A DNA stretch of 64,000 nucleotides from Massospora cicadina (GCA_022478985.1 JAKSZP010002666.1:1-64000); one strand, 5' to 3'; positions 35,771 through 47,294 are shown, counted from the first letter of the stretch. Numbers and translations are program-made. Notes: generated by a model from the letters alone, not told the origin.

Positions 35771-36060
35771 ATCATGACTATTGGCAAGAGCATTACAAAA
35801 GTGGAAGTCACCATACATAAATTCAAAGTTTTAGTATTGGATACCACGCTCCAAATAACTTTATTTCTATCAGGCTCACAAAGAGACTGAAGTTTTCCCC
35901 AGGGACACTTACCAATCCAAGTTTAAAACTTTGGGCTGAGTCAACCAAAGCATTAGGAGCTTAATCTCTTTGCGTTTGCAATTTGGTTGCATTGTCTTTT
36001 CTTCTCAAGATGTGTTGCTTAAGAATGCCATTAAATTTCCTCATAGTAATCTAGTTCCAA
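35770..36060 (+). pseudogene. E: retropepsin-like protease remnant
   Basis: Reads ITKVEVTIHKFKVLVLDTT, matching KVEVVIQKFQVMAILD of copy C. The triad Asp-Thr-Gly reads Asp-Thr-Thr. Confidence 0.65.
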
Positions 36061-36234
36061 GTTGAGTTTGGAGAAATTATTGATTTCAAAGAGAGTTCAA
36101 TCAGACATTTTGATTACCAGATGCTTCTTGTGTTCCAAGATGAGGTGAAGAAGGAGAAGAAGAAGCTGGTATGCCTAGTCAACACAGAGCATTCAATTTA
36201 TCCAGTCAATTATACTCTGAAGCCAAAGGGAACA

Positions 36235-36580
36235 AACTAGTTGGCTCGGACTATAGAATCAGAGTCTGGTTTATCCTTGTATGCCAGCAAAAAGATGTAT
36301 TTAATCCAGGAGAATAGAAGTTCATGTATTAAAAAATCAGCATTGATATACCTGAACAGTTGATGCTCAAACTTAACTTCTCCAAATGATTCAGAGAACA
36401 TTAACCCAGAATGATGTTTGATTCTACAATTCCACCTACCAAGGAGAAGTCAAAGTCCTCCTTGAAACCATCGTAAAGAACCCTGTCATGAATAAGAGAG
36501 GTCAAACCATTTTTAAAGTGAAAACGTACCTATATACTAACGTTGAATCAATTCACACCTTCGTTGGCATTGAAGAGATA
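36235..36580 (+). pseudogene. E: dUTPase-like domain
   Basis: Pieces are GLSLYASKKMYLI at about 36.27 kb, KISIDIPEQLMLKL at about 36.34 kb, then after a frameshift YNSTYQGEVKVLLETI at about 36.43 kb and NKRGQTIFKV. The third is a strong dUTPase motif 3 match (usual Asp as Asn) and the last is at the motif 4 position. Placement between protease and RT agrees with the rest of the lineage. Confidence 0.75.
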
Positions 36581-36699
36581 AGTCTTCAGGAGCCAGATAC
36601 ATAGGAAGAGCATGAACTCATTGAACTCTTGGACCATTATTAATAGTTTTAGCAGCGGACTTAGGTATTATGGCTTTTGCAAGGAAGGAATCCACAGGA

Positions 36700-37420
36700 T
36701 TGACACTGGGAGTTCAATACCCTTGCAATTAAAGCCATACTGCTGTTCCAAAAGAGATTAAGAAGTCATTTCAAAGTTTCCTACATAAGCTTATGGATGC
36801 AGGCTTGGTACATCCTTCCAAGAGTCCCTAAGCGTCACCACTACTGCTAGCCAGAAAGAAGGATGGTACTCACCGCATATTCATGGACAATTAATATTGA
36901 ACAACCAGATAAAGAGTGATTCTTATCCCCTAACTCACATTAACTATGCCTTGAAACAGCTTGGATGATCGCGCTACTTCTCAGCCATGGACTTGGCAAA
37001 TGGGTACTAGCAGATGGAACTGTCACCATAAACCCAGAAGAAGATTGCGCTTATCACTATTCAGGGCATGTTTGCACTAACGCATATGCCACAGGGCTTG
37101 TACAACGCCTTGAATACGTTCAAAGAGCATTGAATCAGATTTTTGGTTTCTGTGATTAAGTTTGCTTATTTACTTGGACGATATCATGGTTTTTATCAAA
37201 ATATTCAAAGATCACCTGGCACACCTGGAGGAGCTTTTTACCTAGAAAAGAAATAACAACCTCAAGCTTAATAGGATCAAGTGCTTGTTTCTAGAGACAG
37301 CTAGAATCTCTTGTCATGATGTAAATCAAAGAGAAATTAATCTCCAGCAATGGAAGGTTAAAGCCATCGCCAAGATGAGTTCAACAAAGTTCCTGAGAAA
37401 CATGCAATTGTTAATGGACA
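36700..37420 (+). pseudogene. E: reverse transcriptase
   Basis: Readable are LMDAGLVHPSKSP, LLLARKKDGTHRIFMD, KSDSYPLTHINYAL, FSAMDLANGY and LTHMPQGLYNALNTFK. The YLDDI loop region near 37.17 kb is shifted out of frame. Several stops interrupt it. Confidence 0.8.
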
Positions 37421-37960
37421 TGGTGGGTTACTACCGCCAATTTGTGCCAAATATCGCAGAAATTGCCATGCTGCTCACACATCTACTTAAAAAAAGTACT
37501 ATATTCAGTTATGAACAAAATCATTCAGTTGCTTCAATCACCACAAACAGAAGCTAATGGAAGCCCCAATCTTGATATACCCAGATTTTTCAATACCTTC
37601 TATGTGCATACAGACACCAGAGACGTGGTATGGGCATCATTATATCACGGTTGGACAAAGAAGGAGTAGACCGCCCAATTGAGTTCTACTCAAAGATATC
37701 TACAATAGTAGATTGTAAATACACAGTTACAGAGCACTAGTGCCTAATGATGATCAGAGCAGTACGCCACTTCCAACTCATTATACCGGCTTAAACCTGA
37801 ACATTTTTATGATTACGCCACCTGAAAGTTACCAAACATGAAAGATACAGATGAAAGACTATCATGATAGGCTGTTCAGCTGCAAAGCTACAAACTTTGA
37901 GATCTTGCACCAGCCAGGAGAGAATCACTCAAGAGCGGATTGCTGTTGAAGTTTCCCATC
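37420..37960 (+). pseudogene. E: connection and RNase H
   Basis: GYYRQFVPNIAEIAMLLTHL leads into a broken RNase H. Its late part reads FSCKATNFEILHQPGENHSR and ADC, the family segment LQAYNFEILHQPGAxHxNADxL. A TDT-type segment is seen at about 37.61 kb. Confidence 0.75.
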
Positions 37961-38099
37961 TTCCATTTACAAGCCCATAAGAACAATATTATATATGAAT
38001 TTTTAGGAAGGCCAGAGGAGAAATGGAAGTAAGAGGACGATGCAGTTAGAAAGATATTAAAGAGCTGTTTTAGAGAAACGAGATTTATAGATGGCAGCT

Positions 38100-38868
38100 A
38101 CAGAAACAAGTTAGGAAAATGGCTACCTTACGTGAAGCTTAACAAACTGATGGCATTAGTTATGAAAGGACACTTCCTAGTAGGCCACAGATGGCTAAAG
38201 AAGATTAGACATAACAAGGAGAGATATTACTAAGAGGCCATGTTGGACAATATCAGTCAGGCTCTTGAGCTCTGTGTTAAATGCGCCAATTACAAGCCTC
38301 TCCCAGAGAAATTTGAGTTTCAGCTTGTTTCTCCCAGTGTGATATTTACAACTTTTCCATTGACGTTGTTATACCGTTCCCAAAGCCATCAAGTAGAATC
38401 ATTTTATAATTGTAGCAATAGATCACCTCACCAAATGGGCATAAGCAATTGCAGTTAAGGCATTTATTATAAGTTTACCATGAGGTTCCTTCACCACCAA
38501 GTTATTATATGCCATGAATGCCCTAAGATACTTTTTTCTGACAAAGAAGAATAGTTTTCAGAAGTTTTGAGACATTTGATGTAATTAGTATGAGTCAGAA
38601 ATCTTCACCACGCCATACACCATCTTACAATGGAAGCATGGAAAGAGTCAGAAGAACTCTTACATCCATATTATTAGAGGTTCAATTAAACAGAGATTAA
38701 ATGGGACATATTGTTGCCATAGCCTTATTTGCTTACTAGTTTATGCTACCACAAGACTATTGGCTTGTCTATATTCAAGGCGTTATACATAAGAGAAGTC
38801 ACTTTGACAAGTTTGTTAGCTCCAGTGATGGACACATGTAGGAAGAATTTCCCTCTTTGTCAGGAGAG
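38100..38868 (+). pseudogene. E: integrase, truncated
   Basis: The zinc-finger end reads ALELCVKCANYKPLP and continues QLVSP as in copy A. The core is broken (AIDHLTKWA-like stretch at about 38.42 kb). The C-terminal domain is absent because the sequence runs into the F LTR. Confidence 0.72.
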
Positions 38869-39755
38869 TGTCTATAAACTCTCCAGTTCCCAGCGTGATG
38901 ATGCACGGTTCACAGGACCAACGCAAGGGAACTAGTCGTCAGTATTAAATGAAAGATAGACCCCGCAGAGGGTGCTTGAGCTAAAGTGACTTAGGGCGAG
39001 GGTGGTTAACATGGTAAACATAAATAGAGAACAAACAAACAGCAAGACTTGGCTTTGCCCCAAAGGGGCGTTCATAACCAAGCTTTGAACAGGGCTAGAG
39101 TGCACAAGTGCCTCGGTCTGGTGGGAACATGAGTGGCCCAACGGTGTCCCTGATGCTGTTGTAATTTTAAGAAAAAAAATTGGCTAACATGATGTGAGAC
39201 CTCCTCAAAGAAACCCATGCACAGGTTCACCCCAGTCAAAAATAAGGAAAAACATAAAGCTAATGAGGGGTTTATTTAAGGGAATATGACCAACGAGAAA
39301 GTTTAGTGACAAGCAAACATAATTAAGCCAACTCAGGGAAATCATCAATCAGAGAAAGTGGTACTAAGCCCTGGTGCACCAATACGCGCATGCTTCCATC
39401 TGACCACATAATTTACTTCAAAATTGATTGAACTTGAGTGATCAATTGAAGTTGAGCCTGACCCAAGTTGTAAATTTTATAGATTAAATGAGTCTTAAAC
39501 TCCCATTCACCAAATAACCAAATCAAGCCATTATAATTCAGATGATAGCACGTCCATTTTAATGCTACGGCTGTTATACATGGCTGAGCAGGTTGCACTT
39601 CCTCTAAACCAACCTGGCATACCTGGCTTATACTCAGCGTTTTTCCAATGCGTGCCTCAAGTCAGGAAGGTCATGAATCTGTACCTTCAAGGACTCTCGG
39701 CGCCCAGCCTTATTCTGGCAATTGATCCCTTCAATAAAGTCATGTGAACATGACA
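38869..39755 (-). repeat. F: 3' LTR (887 bp)
   Basis: Minus strand starts TGTCATGTTCAC right after the polypurine tract AAAAGAGGAGAGGGTAA and ends GTTTATAGACA. It aligns along most of its length with 44146-44980 (the LTR of G). Confidence 0.82.
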
Positions 39756-39879
39756 TTACCCTCTCCTCTTTTATGGGCTCCATTACACTCCAGGGGCATT
39801 CACCAATAAAAGATTTTGTGAGCAGGGGCCAACTTCATGGCAGCGACGGCTTTCTTGAACTTGGAACATGCAGCCTCAA

Positions 39880-40110
39880 GGAAATGCTCTTGGAATGCTT
39901 TAATTAAGTCTTGGGTATGGACACAGTTCCGCGCTGGAACCCAACTGTTATCCCCTGCGTCAAATCCTTTACAGGATATAAGATACTCAAGTCTCCTTAT
40001 TACACGACGTGAGGCTACTATCTAATCTACTTCCCACTCTGGAACACCATTCACGAGATAAGCCTCAGGAGTCTCTGATGGTGGGCCCTCAAACAACGTA
40101 ATCTTGCTTT
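39880..40110 (-). pseudogene. F: C-terminal chromodomain
   Basis: The minus-strand reading ETPEAYLVNGVPEWEVD, a stop, IVASRRVIRRLEYLIS, then CKGFDAGDNSWVP is a chromodomain. The usual SWKG Trp has become Cys, one of the methyl-lysine cage aromatics. In chromoviruses this module directs integration to heterochromatin. Confidence 0.82.
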
Positions 40111-41293
40111 CATGATAGACTGAGAAAATTCATAAGTGAAGGGGGAGATCCATCTGGTATGAGGTGTGACCCACCTTTCTGATGACGTGGTGCAACCCAA
40201 TCCTCTTTGGTCCTAGTTTTTAGCATAATTACTGATTGGGATGTTTTTAGCATCCAGCATGACGAGATCTCCTTCCTTGTATGCTGGTCCAACTCATTGC
40301 TTACCATATGCGTTCTCCTTGTAAGCCTGCATGGCTGCAGATAAATTCGTGCACCCCCTTGCGTACGTTCTTGATCATTTTTGCAAAGTCCACCACCGCT
40401 TTTACCTTGGATCCACAACTGGGATCCATTTTGAAGGCGTGATTGAAATTAAAATTGGAGAAGAAGGGGAAACAACCGATTGATGCATGTTGGGCGTTGT
40501 TATAACTGATTTGGGCCATGATGGAATGGAAAACCCAATCTGTATGATCTGCGGAAGTGTAACACCACAAGAACTGTTCGAGGCACTGGTTCACTTGTTC
40601 AGTCTGCCCATCTGATTAGGGTGATAGGCAGTTGAGCGGCAGTGATTGATTTGAAAAGCTTATACAACTCTTCTCAAAAAATGGAGGTAAAATGGGGTCC
40701 ACATTCGCTAATTATTTCTTAAGGGACCCTATGAAGAGCAAAAGCATGAGTGACAAAGAGCTTAGACATCTCCGCTGTGATGACTGTGGTTCTGCAGGAA
40801 TAAAATGGGCGAATTTTGTAAAATGGTCCTCCACCACCATAATGGCATCGTAGCCATCAGATACAGGAAATTCTACAATAAAATCAACTGATAGAGAAGT
40901 CCAAGGCCCTTCAGCCTTTTTAACTGGTACCAACAGTCCTGGTAGTGGCTGGAAATTCAGTATCATTTGGTTGCAGATCAGGCAATCTTTATAATGCCTG
41001 CCCACTTTAGCGGCTAACCCCTTCCAATTGTAAGCGCGGCAAATTAACTCCAGAGTCTTTGCCTTTCATGGATGACCAACAGTGATTCCGTCATGATGGT
41101 CCTGGATTATTTCCAGGCGAAGTGGTCCAGTGGGAACCCATAGGTTCCCCTGAAACCACACCATCTCATCATTCACATGATACCCCCTGGTAATATCCTC
41201 CTGATTTAACGCTCTCTTAGCAAGGACCATTGCATATTTGGGCGACAGAGGCTTAGAAAGGACTACCTTTCTGGACATACTATATTCATCCAC
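40110..41293 (-). pseudogene. F: integrase, broken into several frames
   Basis: From 41293 down: a zinc-finger lead (LEIIQDHHDGITVGHP), CLICNQM, VDFIVEFPVSDGYDAIMVV, then NQCLEQFLWCYTSADH and SYNNAQHASIG, then a GxHD/SH3-like region at 40.1-40.3 kb. It is parallel to the intact integrase of G. Frameshifts separate the pieces. Confidence 0.83.
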
Positions 41294-41296
41294 ATT

Positions 41297-41851
41297 TTAA
41301 AGAGAAGAAAGCGCTGGCCCATTGGCCAAGGAAGAGGGAAGTTGAGACACAATCTTACCTGGCGAAATCATCAAGTGGGTATTATACACCTCTACCTCCT
41401 TAGGATCTGGAGCTAGTGCAGGGTTGTGGATCAGAGAATTAATCAAACCATTCTCCTCGCCCTTAATAAACTCATAAAAAACACAATATTGGGCTAAGGT
41501 CTCATGCCAGCGGGTTTTCCATGGGGCCAAGACATGAGGTGCATGGTAGTACAGAAAGGAACGGTGGTTTGTACGTACTCAGAAGGGTTGGGATGAGCTA
41601 TGCAAGTGATGATGCCAATAAGTCAGTGCCTCAACCACTTCTAGTAACTCTTTATAACATACGGCGTAATTTAATTCTGGTAGAGACATCTTCCTGGAAA
41701 AAAATCCCACCGGAAGCTCTATTCCATCTTCACCTTTTTGTAATAGGGCTGCCGCTATGACGAAGTTGGAGGCATCAGAGGCAACAATGAACTCTTTATT
41801 GGGGTGGACATGGCGAATAATGGACATGTACAGCAGAGTACACTTTACCAC
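41297..41851 (-). pseudogene. F: RNase H
   Basis: Reads FIVASDASNFVIAAALLQKG (first Asp motif), PVGFFSRKMSLPELNYAVC and, further down, TLAQYCVFYEFIKGEENGL (usual FxFxxxKGxxNxxADALSR). Confidence 0.82.
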
Positions 41852-43230
41852 TTGGAAGGCTTCCTGAAAAGTTGGGGACCACTGGAGAGCATTAACCCAC
41901 TCACCTTATACAAGGGCGCCGCCACTCTAGAAAGATTCAGTGTAAATTTCTTATAGGATGTAAACGTCTCCAAATAAAGTTTATAATTCAATAATTGAAG
42001 TTGGAGTGGGCCACTCACGAATCGCCTTCTCCTTGTCTGGAGTTAACGTGTGTCCTCAATCAAACATGACGCTGCCTAGAAAGGTGACCTGGGACTTGAA
42101 GAATTGACATTTACTTTTTTTAATGTAAGGTCAGCTGCCCTAAAACGCTCAATACCTGCCAAAGGTGTGCTGCATGGGACTCATTGTTAAGGGAAAATAA
42201 CAGAATATCATCCATGTAGGCTACCACGCATACCCCAGCAGGTCCTCCAAAGCTGCATCAATACGGCATTAAAAAGATAGCAGGGGCATTTTTAAGCCCA
42301 AAGGGCATAACCCGAAATTGGAAAATCCTTTTTCTGGTATGGAATGCGGTCAGCCACTCCTGGCCCTTCTTGAAGCAGATCTGATTGAACGCATTTAAAC
42401 AATCAATCTTGGCGAATACTATTGCCTTCTCAATATAGCGTGCAATCTGTGAGTCCAGTGGGATGAAATGTAAGTCTGGAGATGTGACATTATTATGATT
42501 CCCATAATTTACGCATGGGCATAAGGTACTATCAGATTTATCCACAAAGAAAAGTGGGAACATACAGGGGAGGTTCACTGAAAAATCGCGTCTTTGGCTA
42601 ACTGCCCCTAACCCACACATCTAAGGGTGCTTCCTCCCATGCAGTCAAAGGATAAATTGGGGAAGATATATGCACCAGATCAACGGTGATTTTAAACTTG
42701 AAATCAAACTTTGAATGAGCTGGTAGTAAATTGGATGAAGCCAAATCAAACGAAGATTCCAATCCCTCCAAACAGGGAGATAAGGGAACCTCCAAAGAGG
42801 GCTTCAGCAACGGAGAAAGAGTGAGTGTGTGAATATTGAGCCATTGGGGCAAATTGCCCTGAAAATTTGCTTCAGCCAAAGGGAAAATAACTTGTGACCA
42901 TTCTTCAAAGTTAAGGACAATGTATTTTCTTTCAAGTTGGTTCTGAAGTCAAACTTTCGCCACCATTCTACATCCAAAAATGGGTTAAGATGTTTTTGAT
43001 AGCTTGTAAGCGGTCAGACAAATGATATTTACCAACTTAATAATCTACTAACTCTATAATTTTCAGCGTGGGAATATTTTGGGAAGCCCCTCCCCTAAAC
43101 ATACTACCTGGCAAGTAACTCAGCTCAAGGTAGTCGGCTAGGTCTTGGTCAATTAAGTCCTCAGAGGTTCCTGTATCCACCAAAAAGAGTCTTGCTGATT
43201 TTCCCTAAAAATGATGAAATGGTAGTAGTT
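41852..43230 (-). pseudogene. F: protease and reverse transcriptase
   Basis: The protease motif near 43.2 kb reads LFLVDTGTSEDLIDQ, with Asp-Thr-Gly intact. RT pieces include VDKSDSTLCPCVNYGNHNNV, FAKIDCLNAFNQI and FRVMPFGLKNAPAIF (42258-42620). The thumb region continues to about 41.9 kb. Stops and frameshifts throughout. Confidence 0.82.
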
Positions 43231-44001
43231 ATAAAAAATATCCCAATTGATCTTTATTCATAGCAGACAACGCTAATACTTCACCACAAAATCTTTTTCA
43301 GGCATTAGCATGCCTCCAGGGTACGTTTCTGCATCATAGAATGGAGAGGGATAGTTGGACACTCTTATTACTGAGGTCACATATCCCACCATATCTTCAG
43401 CAACTGCATAAACGTTTTTATATTGTAATAGTAACCTCTTCTCCACCTTCTGGGCTCTGCGGATCATGGTTATGGTTAAGCGTGGGTTCTCTGGGGTGAT
43501 TTGATATACTGGAATGGGTTCCATATCTGAGCCATAAGAGAAGATATATGGCTTGGTTGTATATAAGGAAATGTCATTATAAAACGCTTTTTGGGCCGCG
43601 AACAACTCCATACCCATATTTCCAATAAGTTATATAACATTATCCAAGGCCATCACCACCAGGCCTCTGTTGATGATTCTGCCTGCACCGTCCAAATGCG
43701 GTGCCAAAAAATTTATTTGTGTCAAATTTATTAATTTTGGTGTAAAGTTGAGGAATTATGACTCTTAGATTGTAAAGTGATTGTATCCACCATGTATAAG
43801 CAAGAAGGGTGGGTACTTCCCAGTTGGAGGCAGCAAGAATAACGCCAAGATGCTCTAACCATTGGTAAACTGTGAAAAAAGAGGTGAGCCCTGCATCAGC
43901 CATGGTCAACAGCTGGCGCACCCCATTCACAATTTGCAAAAGTCCCACATGAAAAACGTTCATGCACACTAGAAAAAGGGGTTGGTCTGATGTCAGAAGA
44001 G
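43231..44001 (-). other. Unrecognised coding-like stretch in the gag position of F
   Basis: Two long minus-strand frames, 43640-44056 (138 codons, starting inside the LTR remnant) and 43273-43617 (114 codons), fill the space between the 5' LTR remnant and the protease. Neither shows a capsid pattern or a CCHC knuckle. Sample segments are MADAGLTSFFTVYQWLEHLG and PIPVYQITPENPRLTITMIR. The second frame is free of stops amid badly decayed pol. It could be a divergent gag, a foreign insert or chance. I do not assign a function. Confidence 0.45.
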
Positions 44002-44145
44002 TGTCTATAACTCTCCACTTCTCAGCGTAATGGTGCATGGTGCACAGGACCAACATAAGGGAACTAATTGTCAGTATAAAATGAAAGATAGCCCCGCAGA
44101 AGAAGCTTAAGCTAAAGTGACATAGGGCGAGGGTGTGTAAGGCGA
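44002..44145 (-). repeat. F: 5' LTR remnant
   Basis: Starts TGTCTATAACTCTCC and matches the first about 140 bases of 38869-39755. It is cut where the 3' LTR of G begins, at 44146. Confidence 0.75.
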
Positions 44146-44980
44146 GTGTCTATAACCCTCCTGTTTCTGTCGTGGTGGTGCACGATGCACAAAGCCAACG
44201 CAAGGAAACTAGCCATTAGTACCAACGCTACTAGATCCCAGCAGAGGGTGCTGGAGCAATAATAGCTAAAGCAAAGAAGTGCGAGAAATAACCAACTAAA
44301 AGCGACGTAGTGCACAAGGAGAGAAGTGGTAAACGTACCAGGTTGGAGGGTACCAGGGCGAACCAACAGCGCACTAGAGGATAATCTCATCATATATGAA
44401 ATGGTATGGTTTATGTAGCACGAGACCTCCTTGAAGGGGTCCGCGCATAGGATTGTTCAAAATAACAGTTAACAAAATGGTAAAATGGGAAAAGTTATAA
44501 TGGGAAAAAGTTGACCAACAGGGAGTGTTGGTTGCAAAAAACATATTTAAACCAATCCAGGGTAATCATGGGTCTGCAAAAATGGGCCCAAGCCTTGACG
44601 CTCTAATAGGCAAACGCTCCCATCTGATTTGGTAGTATACACCAAAAGTGCCTTCACTCAAGTGATCAATTGAAGCTGTATTCTACCTGAGCTCATTATT
44701 TCATAACTCAAATGGGATTCAAATCCTCATGCTCTAATTAACCAAATCAAACTGTCTTCATTCATTATGTAGAACATTCGTTTCAACACCTGGGCCAACA
44801 CAAGGGGCTGGGCGTTTTGCAACTCATTAGTACCAACTTGGGCATACTTGGCTTGTACCCAGCATTGGTTTAATTTGTGCTTAAGGTCAGGAAGAGCCTG
44901 AAGTTTTACCTTCTGGGCCTCCTGTCGCCCAGCCTTATCCTTGGCGTTGGTTCCCAATATCAAGTCATTCACCCATGACA
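44146..44980 (-). repeat. G: 3' LTR (835 bp)
   Basis: Minus strand begins TGTCATGGGTGAATG after the polypurine tract CGAAGGGGGAAGGGTAA and ends GGTTATAGACA. Confidence 0.82.
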
Positions 44981-45079
44981 TTACCCTTCCCCCTTCGTGG
45001 GCTCCACCCCCCTCCAGAGGCGTTTGCTAAGGAGAAGTTCTTATGTGCTGGTGACAACTTTATAGCAGTGACGGCTGGT

Positions 45080-45330
45080 TTGGACTTTGATTCTTCAGCC
45101 TAAGGAAAATGATTATAGAATAATTCGATCAGGTCTTGGGCATGACACAGTCACATTCTGGCACCCAACTGTTCTCAGCTATGTCAAACCCCTTCCAGGA
45201 TACCAGGTACTTGAGACGTCTTTTAACACGGCGGGAGGCTACTATTTCCTCAAGTTCCCACACTGGCGCCCCATCCACAAGATAAGCCTTGGGAGTCTCA
45301 GGAGGGGGCCCTCAAACAACATCAATTTTC
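45080..45330 (-). pseudogene. G: C-terminal chromodomain
   Basis: The minus-strand reading ETPKAYLVDGAPVWELEEIV then RRLKYLVSWKGFDIAENSWV is a well-kept chromodomain. It has the YLVSWKG core and the NSW(V/E) segment that supplies cage residues. It follows the integrase SH3-like tail (GPKRIGPFRVVRKVG, 45242-45517) after a frameshift. Confidence 0.88.
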
Positions 45331-45483
45331 TCTCATGAAAGATGGAGAAGGTCCAAAACGCAAAGGGAAGATCCAACTGGTATGAGGCATGACCCACCTT
45401 TCTAACTACACGGAAAGGACCAATCCTCTTTGGACCCAGCTTTTTGCATGGCTGCTTGATAGGAATGTTACAAACATCAAGCA

Positions 45484-46392
45484 TCACAGGATCCCCTTCC
45501 TTGTATTCTGGACCCACTCGGCGCTTACCATCAGCGTTCTCCTTATAAATAGCATAGACGCCTCCAAACTTGTGGAAACCCCTTCGTGGACCTTCTTGAT
45601 GGTCTTAGCAAAGTCCACCACCGCTTTAACTTTGGAACCACAGCTGGGCTCCATGTTAAAGGCGGGGTTAAAGCCATGATTGGCAAAAAAGGGGGAACAA
45701 CTGATTGAAGAGTGCAAAGTATTGTTGTAGCTAAACTGGGCCATGGGAAGGTGAGAAACCCAATCTGAGTGATCTGCGGCGGTGTAACATCTCAGAAACT
45801 GTTCCAAGCACTGGTTCACTCGTTCAGTCTGCCCATCTGATTGGGGGTGATAGGCAGTTGAATGGCAGGGGCAGATCTGAAGAGTCTTACGCAACTCTTC
45901 CCAAAAGATGGAGGTGAACTGGGGTCCCCAGTCACTAATGATTTCTTGGGAAGCCTCATGAAGCGCAAACACATGTGTGACGAAGAGCCTGGCAATCTCA
46001 GCAGCGGTTATTGTAGTTCTGCAAGGAGTAAAGTTGGCAAACTTCATAAAGCAGTCCACCACTACCATGATGGCATCATAACCATCAGAGGCAGGTAATT
46101 CCATAATGAAATCAACCAAGAGGGAAGTCCAGGGATCATCAGCCTTTTGGACTGGTACCAACAACCCCGCTAAAGGTTGACGATTTGGTTTCATCTGGTT
46201 GCATACCAGGCACTCATTACAATACCGCCCCACCTGAGCAGGCAAGCCCTTCCAATTGTAGGTGCGACGTAACAACTCCAAGGTCTTTGCTTTCCCAGGA
46301 TGACCAATGGTGATTCCATCATGATGGTCCCGGATGATTTTTAGGCGCAGCGGTCCAGTAGGTACCCAAAGGCGCCCCTGAAACCACACCAT
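45484..46392 (-). CDS. G: integrase, uninterrupted 302-codon frame
   Basis: This is the only pol domain in the window that is open end to end. The zinc finger has DHHDGITIGHPGKAKT then CNECLVCNQMK (HHCC). The core has VDFIMELP (first Asp), IISDWGPQF (second Asp) and SDGQTERVNQCLE (Glu), with 35 residues between second Asp and Glu, so the DD35E triad is complete. It continues with FSYNNTLHSSI and a linker towards the GPF/chromodomain. The enzyme inserts element cDNA into nuclear DNA. The first Met is internal to the polyprotein, and the real start would be the lost gag. Because flanking pol is broken, it is probably not expressed as a working polyprotein. Confidence 0.85.
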   Translation of the reverse strand: MVWFQGRLWVPTGPLRLKIIRDHHDGITIGHPGKAKTLELLRRTYNWKGLPAQVGRYCNECLVCNQMKPNRQPLAGLLVPVQKADDPWTSLLVDFIMELPASDGYDAIMVVVDCFMKFANFTPCRTTITAAEIARLFVTHVFALHEASQEIISDWGPQFTSIFWEELRKTLQICPCHSTAYHPQSDGQTERVNQCLEQFLRCYTAADHSDWVSHLPMAQFSYNNTLHSSISCSPFFANHGFNPAFNMEPSCGSKVKAVVDFAKTIKKVHEGVSTSLEASMLFIRRTLMVSAEWVQNTRKGIL

Positions 46393-46451
46393 CTCATCCT
46401 TTCCGTTATAGCCCCTGTATAGGTCCTCTTGATTTAAAGCGCTCTAAGCAA

Positions 46452-47294
46452 TTAATAAAGTATATTCAGCTGACAGCGGCTGAGAAAGGACAACCTTTCT
46501 GAGCATACCATATTCCTCCACATTTTCCAGAGGTGCAAGCGCTGGCCCGTTGACTGGGGGAGAGGGAAGGTGAGACAGAATTTTATTGGAGGAATCATCA
46601 CCTGTGTCTTATAGACTTCTACCTCCTTTGGATCAGGAGCTAAAGCAGGGTTGCAGCTTAATGCATCCGCCAAACCATTATACTTGCCCTTGGTGAATTC
46701 GTAAAAAAAGGCAAATTGGGCAAGGGTCTCATGCCAACGGGTCTGCCGTGGGGTTAGGACATGAGGGGCTCAGTAGTACAGCAAGGCACGGTGATCTGTA
46801 CGTACACAGAACGGTTGGGTAGAGCCATGCAAGTGTTGATGCCAATTTAGTCAGCGCCTCCACCACTACTAGTAACTCCTTGTCATAAACAGCGTAATCC
46901 AACTCGGGCAGAGAATTTTTCTAGAAAAAGATCCCACTGGATGCTCTATCCCATCTTCGCTTATTTGTAACAAGGCAGCTGCTATGGCGAAGTTGGAGGC
47001 ATCAGTAGACATAATGAACTCCTTTGAAGGGTCGACATGGTGAAGGACAGACGTGGACAATAGGGTGCACTTCACTGCTTGGAAAGCATCCTCCAGAAGG
47101 GGGGACCACTGAAGCACCTTGGCACCGCTAGCCTTATATAAGGGTGCTGCCACCTTGGAGAGATTGGGCGTGAACTTCTTGAGGAACGTACACGTCCCCA
47201 AAAAGCTCCTCAATTCCTTGACTGATGTGAAAATGGACCACTCATGAATAGCCTTCTCTTTGTCTGGAGTTATCATGTGTCCTTGGTCAAACAC
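46452..47294 (-). pseudogene. G: RT connection and RNase H
   Basis: 47294-46869 reads ELRSFLGTCTFLKKFTPNLS, then FIMSTDASNFAIAAALLQ (RNase H first Asp), PVGSFSRKI. After a frameshift the domain continues to MADALSCNPALAPDPKEV (46452-46673), the end motif with ADALS. The usual YYRxFI reads TFLKKF. Confidence 0.85.

Larger units (their letters stand above)
33155..38868 (+). mobile_element. Ty3/gypsy element E (lineage 1, 1.1-kb LTR), 3' end lost
   Basis: Plus-strand element with 5' LTR, primer-binding site, gag, protease remnant, dUTPase-like domain, RT, RNase H and part of the integrase. It ends at 38868, where the 3' LTR of chromovirus F begins, so its integrase C-terminus and 3' LTR are missing from this place. 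Its LTR is of the same family as that of element B. Very degenerate. Confidence 0.85.
38869..44145 (-). mobile_element. Chromovirus (Ty3/gypsy) element F
   Basis: Minus-strand element with chromodomain, integrase, RNase H, RT and protease. The complete 3' LTR is 38869-39755; only about 144 bp of the 5' LTR remain (44002-44145). The gag position holds sequence I do not recognise as gag (about 43230-44001). It belongs to the same family as G but is more decayed. Confidence 0.85.
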
